From: Bacteroidales bacterium H4
GTDB taxonomy: Bacteria; Bacteroidota; Bacteroidia; Bacteroidales; Muribaculaceae
DNA: 35,970 bases
Assembly: GCA_001701165.1 (NCBI GenBank)
Contig: DAAP01000017.1
Coordinates: 1 to 35,970 of the forward strand
Direction of reading: 5' to 3'
Shown: positions 1 through 6,512 of the stretch, piece by piece
How the letters are laid out: every line of letters begins with the position of its first letter
Numbering within the stretch: the stretch's first letter is position 1
Program-made: the position numbers and the translations under genes
The notes under the pieces: model-generated
Seen by the model: only the letters and a program-made list of their open reading frames with translations
Told to the model about the DNA's origin: nothing
Database searches by the model: none

Positions 1-35
1 AATGATAAAGTCAGGAAAATACTCAAAAATAGGTA

Positions 36-67
36 TTGTCAGGCTACGGATACGACTGTAATTTTGC
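36..67 (+). promoter_or_regulatory. Bacteroidetes-type promoter
   Basis: TTG at 36-38, 20 bases, then TAATTTTGC at 59-67 matches the Bacteroidetes -33/-7 consensus. Transcription would start near 72. No long plus-strand ORF follows, which suggests a non-coding transcript. Confidence 0.5.
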
Positions 68-71
68 AGTG

Positions 72-260
72 TCAACAAAAGGCAAACACGACTGCACCGA
101 CAGTCGGCTCGAACGGAGCAACAGACGGTGCCGAAATTGACAAAAGATTTTGTATATAGAGGATAATTACGTAATCACGAAAGACACACACCACGGCATG
201 GCCGATCCTCACGGCATCGACCACCGAAAGACTTGGGGCGCGAAGTGATTCGCGCCCATT
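72..260 (+). ncRNA. Putative small RNA of about 190 nt
   Basis: The span is bounded by a consensus promoter (36-67) and a strong hairpin (236-257). An internal stem pairs 89-94 with 101-106 (CGACTG/CAGTCG). No known RNA family is recognised: it does not look like tmRNA or SRP RNA, and the ends do not form an obvious 6S-like rod. The downstream run ATTTCTATTG is a poor T-tract, so termination is uncertain. It could instead be the leader of something very short, such as the 16-codon ORF at 198-248. Confidence 0.3.
236..257 (+). terminator. Hairpin, possible terminator of the small RNA
   Basis: GGGCGCGAA (236-244) pairs perfectly with TTCGCGCCC (249-257) around a GTGA loop. The T-tract after it is weak (ATTTCTATTG). 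Confidence 0.4.
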
Positions 261-328
261 TCTATTGTCCCCGTAGGACACGCAAAAGACCGACTTTTTC
301 GGCAATACGTAATCACAGATAGTTACAA

Positions 329-365
329 AAAAAGGTCTGCGCCCGAATTGGCACAGACCTTTTTT
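329..365 (-). terminator. Intrinsic terminator of the 1010-residue cargo gene
   Basis: AAAAAGGTCTG (329-339) pairs with CAGACCTTTTT (355-365). On the minus strand the stem is followed by a T-run, and it lies 24 bases after the stop codon of the gene at 389-3421. Confidence 0.8.
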
Positions 366-388
366 GTATAATTGGATGCGGATGGTTG

Positions 389-3300
389 TTACTTGCCCAC
401 CATCACCTTGCAAGTCTCTGATTCGGCCCTGACAATATACATGCCCGGAGCGAGGCGTACGACTATACCACGGGGCGCATACGCAGCTATACGACCTTGG
501 AGGTCATAAACTACGGCATTATCTGCGCCGGAGACTACCAAACCTTCCGAAGTCACATTGACAGCCGGGCCTTCGCCACCGGCAATATCGTTGACAGCCG
601 AGAAATATGGCGTCAAATCGGTCGGCTGAGACTCACCGCTGCCATATACGGCAGTGATGAAATAACGTCGTTCGATGATGCTCGTCTCGGGAATATTGAA
701 GGACGTTGTCGCTGCTTCCACCATTTCTGCGTTGACGCGGCCGACTCCGTTTTCGTAGACATTGTAGCCCAGTAACGGGTTGGACACAGCCTCGGTGATA
801 CGGACATTATCGATCCATATCGCACTGGTAAACGAAATCTTGGAAATGAAATGTATGGCCACGCGTTTGGCTTCGGACGGGATGCCGGTTATGCTGATGG
901 GTACAAAAGTTTCCGAATTGATAAACTGTCCATACGAAAGGCTCGATTTCAGGGTATTCACCTTGTTTGTAAAGGCGGCTGAAGGATTGGCGGCGTCATA
1001 GTCTGCTTCTGTGGAATAAACAATTTCCATAGTGTAGTAGTACGACGAGGACGTGAATTTCTTTGTCGCAACAAGGATGTTGAGATCCATTGTGGCGCCG
1101 GCCTTGCAGTCCAGCACGGGCGAAATCAGCCAATCATCCTGCTGCTTGTATGCACCCAAAGTCAGACCAATGACATTGTCACCATCGCGACCTCTAGGAA
1201 CAGACGGTTTATTGACGACCGAGAAGGCACTGCCGGAAGCCATATAGTAGCTATCGCCGGCAGCCTGATCGAGATCGAGGGCGGTGAAGCCGTCAAACGG
1301 ACCTGTAAAGCCGCCTGCGCTTCCCTCGAAGGATGTGCTGACGCTTAGCGGGGTGTGTCCGTCACCTGCAGCACCCCAGGAGACTTCTATCGATCCGTCG
1401 GCAAGCTGCTTGGCATCGGGATTTGTGGGCGAGGCCTCTTCGACAAAAGCCACAGCCACCTCAGCCGCAGTTGAGATGTTGTTCTCGGGTTTTTCATCGC
1501 CGTCATATACGACTTGGAGCGCAAACGAATAGCTATCGGCAGCCTGTACCTCGATAGCCGTAACGGGAACTGTCAAATCCACAGTGGTCGATCCTAACGT
1601 TGGAATGTCCACGGTGGTCGGCAGAGCTATGGACTCGGGATAATCAGTCACCAGCTTGAGAGTGTAATCGGCGGCGCTGACAACCTTTGTGCTGTTGTTG
1701 GAAATTGTAAACGAAAGGTTGATATCATTGCCCGAATATACCGATGTCGGAGCAACGACAGACGAGACTTCGAGGTCTTTGTCGGCCGGAACGAACACGC
1801 GCACCTTATCAATGACAGTATTCTGTCCATAAGCGCTCAGCGACAGAAATGCTACACGGAAAGTTTTGCAACCATCAGCGATAGCCGCTGCAAGCGGAAA
1901 TTCAACCTTCTCCCAATTCTGGGTGGTGCCCTTCAACGTAATCAAAGCATCGGGAACATTCGTCCAGTCGCCGTTGTCACAGGACACCTGTATTTGTATT
2001 TGATCATTGCCGGTAGTACGGTATACGTAGAATTCGATGATGGGGCTGCTGCCTGCTACATATTTTATAGGTGCGGAGGCAAGGCGTGCCGAGCAGCCGC
2101 GTGTAGCGTCCCAAGACCTGTAAATGGCGAAGCCGCCGTCTTGGTCTATAGACTCGGAGACGATGGGACGTTTCGCGGTGCTCGAGGCCACAGCCTCCCA
2201 ATTGATTTTGCCGGAAACAATATCAGCCGTCCAAACCTTGCCGAAGGATGCTCCGGCAAAGGAGTCTGTAAACGGGAGCGTCAGAGAACCGACAGCCAAG
2301 GTCTTGGTCTTTACTTCTTCGGAAGACAAACCATTGAGCACGGCTACAACGGAATACTGCAAAGAATGCAAGTCACCGGAAGTATAGTTGTCGATGAATG
2401 TCGTGGCAGTACATGCTTCGGCAACGATGGTCGGCACATCATCTACAATACGCGTAACGCGATAGGTGAGTGACGACGGGTCGAGAAACGCACCATGCAC
2501 ACCGGTTGCGGGAGCCTTCCACGAGAGCGTGTACGAGTCATCATTTGCGGATACCGCAAGATCGGTAACAGGATTGGGAGTTTCTTTGCCCGCGTATGTC
2601 GAAGCTGTGACGCGTTCGCTGGTATTGCCGGCACTCTCAACCGTCACCGAGTAGGAGACTGTACCTTCACCGCAGTCGTTGTCTGTATACGAGACGTACT
2701 CGCCGGCAGCACCACGGCCGGTCTTGACTGCTGTCTCACCATCGCCGCGGAAGATGCTATACTTGAGTGTTCCATCAAGCGGCTGTCCGCTTATCGTGGC
2801 CGAGGGAAGCGTAAATGACACCGTAACCGAGGCCGAGCCGTCGGATGCGGGCACCAGCGTAAGACCCTCGGCAGCCAGAGGAACGTTCGATGATCCGACC
2901 TCAACGACTTTGGTGTCGAAAAGATACATCCCGTTGGTTTCGCCGAGGAAGTACAGCTTGTACTGCCCGTCGGCATCGACATGGAATTCTACGGTCTTTT
3001 GTGTGGCCGTGCTTTTGTTGGCATAGGCCAAATTGTCGTAGCTGGCCAAGACCTTATACTTGCTCAAGTCGTTGCCCTGCCCCAGACCGATGGTTAATGA
3101 AGTGGTCTTGCGCGAGTTATAGGCTGCCGGAGACACCTCGATGCGATAGAGTGTGAATGCTTTCAGCGTCACTTCCGGAGTGATAAGATAGTCCGAATAA
3201 TAGGGCTCGGTGATGCCGGAATTGTACATATACGGGTATTTCCCGTAGTTGTTGAAAGTCCAGGCGTTGTATTCGTTGTGGTCGTACTTAATGCTGGTCT

Positions 3301-3421
3301 GTGTGCAGTTGTCAAAGGTCGTGCGGTCCGTCAGATCCAACACGGCCTCCGTAGTCTGCGCCGATGCGCCGACAGACAGAGACATAGCCGCCGAAAGTAA
3401 TGTTATGTATAGGCTTTTCAT
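389..3421 (-). CDS. Large T9SS-exported protein with FN3 and choice-of-anchor J (cleaved-adhesin-like) domains
   Basis: 1010 residues. A signal peptide (about 1-22, ending ASAQ) targets it to the Sec pathway. A C-terminal module (about 945-1010; motifs VVYDLQGRIA and LAPGMYIVRAE) is a type A T9SS sorting domain, so the protein should cross the outer membrane by T9SS and be surface-bound or released. In between come FN3-like segments (about 180-375), a choice-of-anchor J / cleaved-adhesin-like domain (about 385-545, ending VIDKVRVF), a CARDB-like segment (about 550-650), and a second anchor J-like domain (about 690-880, with DWLISPVLD and IWIDNVRIT). No protease catalytic motif is visible, so adhesion or glycan binding is more likely than catalysis; the ligand is unknown. 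It is the last gene of a minus-strand run of three secreted-protein genes. Confidence 0.88.
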   Translation of the reverse strand: MKSLYITLLSAAMSLSVGASAQTTEAVLDLTDRTTFDNCTQTSIKYDHNEYNAWTFNNYGKYPYMYNSGITEPYYSDYLITPEVTLKAFTLYRIEVSPAAYNSRKTTSLTIGLGQGNDLSKYKVLASYDNLAYANKSTATQKTVEFHVDADGQYKLYFLGETNGMYLFDTKVVEVGSSNVPLAAEGLTLVPASDGSASVTVSFTLPSATISGQPLDGTLKYSIFRGDGETAVKTGRGAAGEYVSYTDNDCGEGTVSYSVTVESAGNTSERVTASTYAGKETPNPVTDLAVSANDDSYTLSWKAPATGVHGAFLDPSSLTYRVTRIVDDVPTIVAEACTATTFIDNYTSGDLHSLQYSVVAVLNGLSSEEVKTKTLAVGSLTLPFTDSFAGASFGKVWTADIVSGKINWEAVASSTAKRPIVSESIDQDGGFAIYRSWDATRGCSARLASAPIKYVAGSSPIIEFYVYRTTGNDQIQIQVSCDNGDWTNVPDALITLKGTTQNWEKVEFPLAAAIADGCKTFRVAFLSLSAYGQNTVIDKVRVFVPADKDLEVSSVVAPTSVYSGNDINLSFTISNNSTKVVSAADYTLKLVTDYPESIALPTTVDIPTLGSTTVDLTVPVTAIEVQAADSYSFALQVVYDGDEKPENNISTAAEVAVAFVEEASPTNPDAKQLADGSIEVSWGAAGDGHTPLSVSTSFEGSAGGFTGPFDGFTALDLDQAAGDSYYMASGSAFSVVNKPSVPRGRDGDNVIGLTLGAYKQQDDWLISPVLDCKAGATMDLNILVATKKFTSSSYYYTMEIVYSTEADYDAANPSAAFTNKVNTLKSSLSYGQFINSETFVPISITGIPSEAKRVAIHFISKISFTSAIWIDNVRITEAVSNPLLGYNVYENGVGRVNAEMVEAATTSFNIPETSIIERRYFITAVYGSGESQPTDLTPYFSAVNDIAGGEGPAVNVTSEGLVVSGADNAVVYDLQGRIAAYAPRGIVVRLAPGMYIVRAESETCKVMVGK

Positions 3422-3450
3422 TTTATTTCTTGCTTTATTTTTTTAAGAAA

Positions 3451-3480
3451 GCGGGGACGCATTTTCGATGCAGTCCCCGC
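3451..3480 (-). terminator. Hairpin between two secreted-protein genes
   Basis: GCGGGGAC (3451-3458) pairs with GTCCCCGC (3473-3480), extended by GCAT/ATGC with one bulge. On the minus strand it lies 60 bases after the stop of the 450-residue gene and 30 bases before the start of the next. The T-tract (TTTCTT) is weak, so it may be a partial terminator or an mRNA processing or stability element. Confidence 0.5.
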
Positions 3481-3540
3481 CATTATTAAGCAGGACTGAT
3501 CAATCCCGCGATGGATCGCTTGGTCACAACAGGTGCTTTT

Positions 3541-4893
3541 TTAGTCGTGAACGGGGCGTACCTGAATACCGCCGGCCTTGGAGCTGTAGGTCACCTGAGG
3601 GTCATTGAACTTGTTGCCTACACCACGCGAAAAGCGCAGTGTTACGGCTGTGCTTGTCATCTTTTTGCCGGTTTTGTCGGTATTGACATTAGCGCTACCG
3701 GTCATATAGTATCCGCTTTGGATGGAACCGCGCGGCGCTCCTTTGTAGCCCTGCATTCCGCAAGCGGGCAGGAAGATGCTGTTGCCGTTGGGGCCGGTAA
3801 CGGTATATCCGTATGTTTCGGCTTTCCATGTGCATTTTTCGAGCAGTTCTTTGACCTCAGCCTCGGAAGGCAGACGCCAACCATTGCCCCAAAGAGCCTT
3901 GGCCGTGTCATATTTGGTGTCCGAAATTTGGTCTCCTATTTCGATGTATTCGCCGGTCAGGGGATCGTACCATTTGTAGTTGTATACATGGCTGTACTGC
4001 TTTTCGATAATTTCGCCCCAGCAGATATAGTCACCGGTCTCGGAGGCGTCTTTAGCACCGATGTTGAACGGAGCCCATTTTACGGACAGGCCGAGGTCTA
4101 CCGGCTCGGAGGGTGCGGTATATGTGGGCAGCGTCTCGGCTGGCACGGGACCATATACGGGACGTATCGAGAAGCCTACATCGGGATAGTCATATCCTTC
4201 GGCCGAGCGATTGGAGGCATCGATGTTGGCACGGTAGTTGCGGCATTCCTGCGTGATGTCGGACTGTTCGTATTCGGTGGAGGTCCAGTAGAAGCATCCG
4301 AGCTGGTCGTGGGTATGCTCCGAGCCCACCATATTGCCGACGGCGGGCAGGAAGATGCTGTTGCCGTTGATGCGCGAAGTGATTACGGCTCCGGTTACGC
4401 CGTTCATTCCGGTCCAGGTGAATTCGCAGTTATTGATAAGTTCGCGCCACTCATCGCGTGTAGGTATGCGCCATTGGTCACCCCACTTGACATGTGCTAC
4501 GTCATAGTTTGTACCGGTAATTGTGGCTCCTAACTTCAGGTACTCTTCCCATTGGTCGTGGTCTTCGCCTTCCCAGTCGTAGTACCATTTGTAGCTCTCG
4601 AGAGTGTACTCGCTCTTAGGCTCGATTTCGCCGTAAGCGTAGAAGTTGCCTTCTTCCCAGGGGTTGGAGGCGCCGACATTGTATGTAGCCCATTTTACGG
4701 ACAAGCCGAGGTCTACCATCTTGGTTGACGGATCTACCTGACCTTCGTTGATAAAGGTGATTTTGGACACCTCGGACACGTTTCTCAGTTCTTCGGTGCC
4801 GTCCTTGTATTCTATTTTCATCATCTTCTGCTGGGCATTGGCCGTGCCGAAGCCTACAGCGGCGACGAGTACTGCGTAAAGTATCTTGTTCAT
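3541..4893 (-). CDS. Secreted protein with two tandem paralogous 'VDLGLSVKWA' domains
   Basis: 450 residues with a signal peptide (about 1-20, ending ANAQ). A short segment with the pattern KDGT...VSEVSKITF follows, common near the N-terminus of Bacteroidales exported proteins. Two homologous domains fill the rest. Domain 1 (about 59-250) starts MVDLGLSVKWATYNVGA and ends FSIRPVYG. Domain 2 (about 265-450) starts VDLGLSVKWAPFNIGA and ends IQVRPVHD. Both contain a WRIPTRDEW / WRLPSEAEV motif and NGNSIFLPA, as in the Fibrobacter succinogenes major paralogous domain / DUF1566-like families. The biochemical role is unknown. No T9SS sorting domain is visible, so the destination after Sec export is unclear. 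It starts 6 bases after the mini-cargo gene ends, so the two are very probably co-transcribed. Confidence 0.82.
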   Translation of the reverse strand: MNKILYAVLVAAVGFGTANAQQKMMKIEYKDGTEELRNVSEVSKITFINEGQVDPSTKMVDLGLSVKWATYNVGASNPWEEGNFYAYGEIEPKSEYTLESYKWYYDWEGEDHDQWEEYLKLGATITGTNYDVAHVKWGDQWRIPTRDEWRELINNCEFTWTGMNGVTGAVITSRINGNSIFLPAVGNMVGSEHTHDQLGCFYWTSTEYEQSDITQECRNYRANIDASNRSAEGYDYPDVGFSIRPVYGPVPAETLPTYTAPSEPVDLGLSVKWAPFNIGAKDASETGDYICWGEIIEKQYSHVYNYKWYDPLTGEYIEIGDQISDTKYDTAKALWGNGWRLPSEAEVKELLEKCTWKAETYGYTVTGPNGNSIFLPACGMQGYKGAPRGSIQSGYYMTGSANVNTDKTGKKMTSTAVTLRFSRGVGNKFNDPQVTYSSKAGGIQVRPVHD

Positions 4894-4899
4894 TGTATG

Positions 4900-5361
4900 T
4901 TAGAGTATGATTTTGAATGCTGTTTTATTGATTGTAACGATGTAGACGCCCTTGTTGAGTTCCGAGCGACTGACACTGAAAGACTCGGGGATCGTGGTAT
5001 TGAGCACACAACGTCCGTCAAGCGAGTAGATTGAGAGCACGCTGCCGGCCTCGGCGTTGGATATGAGCAGTGCGTCCTGCGTCACACGCAGGGTCACGGC
5101 CGGAGCCACAACGTCGTCCACAGCATCGTATTTTACGAAGTCGATGAATTGGATGTCATCAAAATCGAAAGTCACGGGGTCCTGGCCTTTGGTCGCGATT
5201 GTCGCACCGGTGTCGGTGTAGGTCACCTCCGGATTGGACGTGAACAGAAACACCACAGGGTCGCCGGTGGTCGGTGTAATCCTGACGGCGTCAGGCTCCA
5301 CTTCCGCTGCAAAACCGCAAATGCTCACCAATATGGCCAGCAAGAAAGTAATTTTTCTCAT
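4900..5361 (-). CDS. Small exported protein with a T9SS-like C-terminal sorting domain
   Basis: 153 residues. A signal peptide (about 1-18, ending GFAA) is followed by a segment with the pattern GDPVVFLFTSNPEVTY...FDDIQFIDF, a common N-terminal module of Bacteroidales exported proteins. The last 65 or so residues (LRVTQDALLIS, VLSIYSLDGRCV, LNKGVYIVTI) look like a T9SS type A sorting domain. The mature protein is therefore little more than a small module plus the sorting tag. It leads the operon with the paralogous-domain protein and sits behind a strong promoter with a 225-base leader. The function is unknown. Confidence 0.78.
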   Translation of the reverse strand: MRKITFLLAILVSICGFAAEVEPDAVRITPTTGDPVVFLFTSNPEVTYTDTGATIATKGQDPVTFDFDDIQFIDFVKYDAVDDVVAPAVTLRVTQDALLISNAEAGSVLSIYSLDGRCVLNTTIPESFSVSRSELNKGVYIVTINKTAFKIIL

Positions 5362-5594
5362 AAGCAGTGTTGTTTGATTGGGTTATACTTTTTATGTATT
5401 CTGAAATGTATCTTTCGAAATGTATCTACCTTGGACGTTCATCCATGTAATATATACATGTAATATGTAGAATTGCGGCAAGTGTATGACACCTGTCGTA
5501 TCAGAAATAATGGTGTCGCCTAACGGCGATATCATGTAGAATGTCTAATAGTGTATCCATGCCTTGGATTACTATTTAAAAATATTTTTCGGTC

Positions 5595-5626
5595 GCAAAA
5601 GTACACTTAATTATCGTATCACACAA
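5595..5626 (-). promoter_or_regulatory. Promoter of the secreted-protein operon
   Basis: Read on the minus strand: TTG (5626-5624), 20 bases, then TACTTTTGC (5603-5595), a perfect match to TAnnTTTGC. Start of transcription is expected near 5590, giving a leader of about 225 bases before the ATG at 5361. Confidence 0.7.
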
Positions 5627-5933
5627 GACTTTTGCAAAAAAAACAGTCGCACTTATGGAATTTTGTTTTTTCAGGCAATCGTAAAAAAACACTAACTACC
5701 TTATTGGCAAAATGGTACATTAAACAACGACGCATTGAGAAAATTTCGGAAAACCACATCTTTCGGCTTATTCCGGTCAGAGTTCGGCGTTTTTACCGAC
5801 TTTTTGTTTTTTCAAACCGGTTATTTTGAGCGGTCGCCCTTCATCGGCTATTTTCGGTAATTCGTATACAGGGACACGATGCGTTTCTTTCATAGACAAC
5901 AACAGTACATACCGATAACGACACATAACGGCA

Positions 5934-5967
5934 CAAAAAAAGCGAGGAACTTGCGGATGTTCCTCGC
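5934..5967 (-). terminator. Intrinsic terminator of the tRNA-Asn pair
   Basis: GCGAGGAAC (5942-5950) pairs perfectly with GTTCCTCGC (5959-5967). On the minus strand the stem is followed by a run of seven or more T. It lies 8 bases after the downstream tRNA. Confidence 0.9.
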
Positions 5968-5974
5968 CTTCATG

Positions 5975-6048
5975 CGCTTCAAGATGGACTCGAACCAACG
6001 ACCCTCTGATTAACAGTCAGATGCTCTAACCGACTGAGCTATTGAAGC
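5975..6048 (-). tRNA. tRNA-Asn (anticodon GTT), copy 2 in transcription order
   Basis: Cloverleaf read on the minus strand: acceptor GCTTCAA/TTGAAGC, D-arm GCTCAGTCGGTTAGAGC, anticodon stem-loop TCTGA-CTGTTAA-TCAGA (anticodon GTT) and T-loop GGTTCGAGTCC. The discriminator base is G and CCA is not encoded. It is identical in sequence to the copy at 6131-6204. Confidence 0.97.
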
Positions 6049-6130
6049 ATTTAACGTGCTTATACACTCACGTGCCTCGCACGGTTACTAAAAATCTCTA
6101 TACCTTAAATTCAAAAAGGATTAAAAATTG

Positions 6131-6204
6131 CGCTTCAAGATGGACTCGAACCAACGACCCTCTGATTAACAGTCAGATGCTCTAACCGACTGAGCTATTG
6201 AAGC
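6131..6204 (-). tRNA. tRNA-Asn (anticodon GTT), copy 1 in transcription order
   Basis: The 74-base sequence is identical to that of the neighbouring tRNA, with anticodon GTT in loop CTGTTAA and discriminator G. The two copies are 82 bases apart and share an upstream promoter (6281-6312) and a downstream terminator (5934-5967), so they are probably one transcription unit. Confidence 0.97.
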
Positions 6205-6280
6205 GTATATCATTTTTATACAACAGTGCGCAACCGCGATGATTGCATCCTGCGGCGCTCCCCCTCCGGGGATTTGCGGT

Positions 6281-6312
6281 GCAAAGTTACACAGAATTCC
6301 CGTACACACAAA
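6281..6312 (-). promoter_or_regulatory. Promoter of the tRNA-Asn pair
   Basis: Minus strand: TTTG (6312-6309), 19 bases, TAACTTTGC (6289-6281), a perfect Bacteroidetes promoter. The leader before the first tRNA is about 70 bases. Confidence 0.8.
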
Positions 6313-6431
6313 ATTTTTTCAAAAAAACAAGCAATTTTTTTCGTTGAAAGATTCAGAAAAGAAGTGCAACGGCAAAAACCGGACATTCGGATAAGGAGGA
6401 TAACGACCACGCAGTATCTCTCCGCCGACAT

Positions 6432-6475
6432 AAAAAACGACACGAGAATGCCCGACAATTTGTGTCGGACATCCT
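6432..6475 (-). terminator. Intrinsic terminator of the 596-residue cargo gene
   Basis: The stem core is CCGACA (6452-6457) with TGTCGG (6463-6468), extended outward by GAGAATG/CATCCTC with a G-U pair. On the minus strand it is followed by a T6 run (6437-6432), starting about 37 bases after the stop. Confidence 0.75.
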
Positions 6476-6512
6476 CGCGAATGCATTGTCTGCGAGCCGA
6501 GGCCGCGGGCGT

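Larger units (their letters stand above)
1..388. other. Gene-poor stretch with promoter and two hairpins
   Basis: No convincing protein gene lies here. It holds a plus-strand Bacteroidetes-type promoter (36-67), a 9-bp perfect hairpin (236-257) and the terminator of the minus-strand gene that ends at 389. The 11-base word TACGTAATCAC occurs twice (168-178 and 306-316). A 16-codon ORF (198-248, starting MADPHGIDH) ends inside the hairpin loop; I do not call it as a gene. Confidence 0.5.
5362..5974. other. Intergenic region: long 5' leader and upstream AT-rich DNA
   Basis: Positions 5362-5590 would be the untranslated leader of the minus-strand operon starting at 5361. It contains the direct repeat GAAATGTATCT (5403-5413 and 5417-5427), the repeat ATGTAATAT (5445-5453 and 5458-5466), a small inverted repeat CATGTA/TACATG (5444-5460) and a TCGCC/GGCGA hairpin (5516-5529). 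Positions 5627-5930 are AT-rich and show no gene or clear signal. The tRNA terminator occupies 5934-5967. Confidence 0.55.
6205..6512. other. Intergenic region between tRNA-Asn pair and cargo gene
   Basis: It contains the tRNA promoter (6281-6312) and the terminator of the minus-strand gene at 6513-8303. No supported gene is seen; both overlapping ORFs here lack domains, signal peptides and initiation context. Confidence 0.6.

Noticed and set aside
72..413. 113-codon minus-strand ORF
   Set aside because: It runs through a terminator hairpin and overlaps the 3' end of the large cargo gene; no domain or signal peptide.
3511..4533. 340-codon plus-strand ORF
   Set aside because: Antisense to a clear secreted-protein gene with recognisable repeats; composition-driven shadow.
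5777..5998. Minus-strand ORF over the tRNA terminator
   Set aside because: It overlaps the tRNA-Asn gene and its terminator; no family features.
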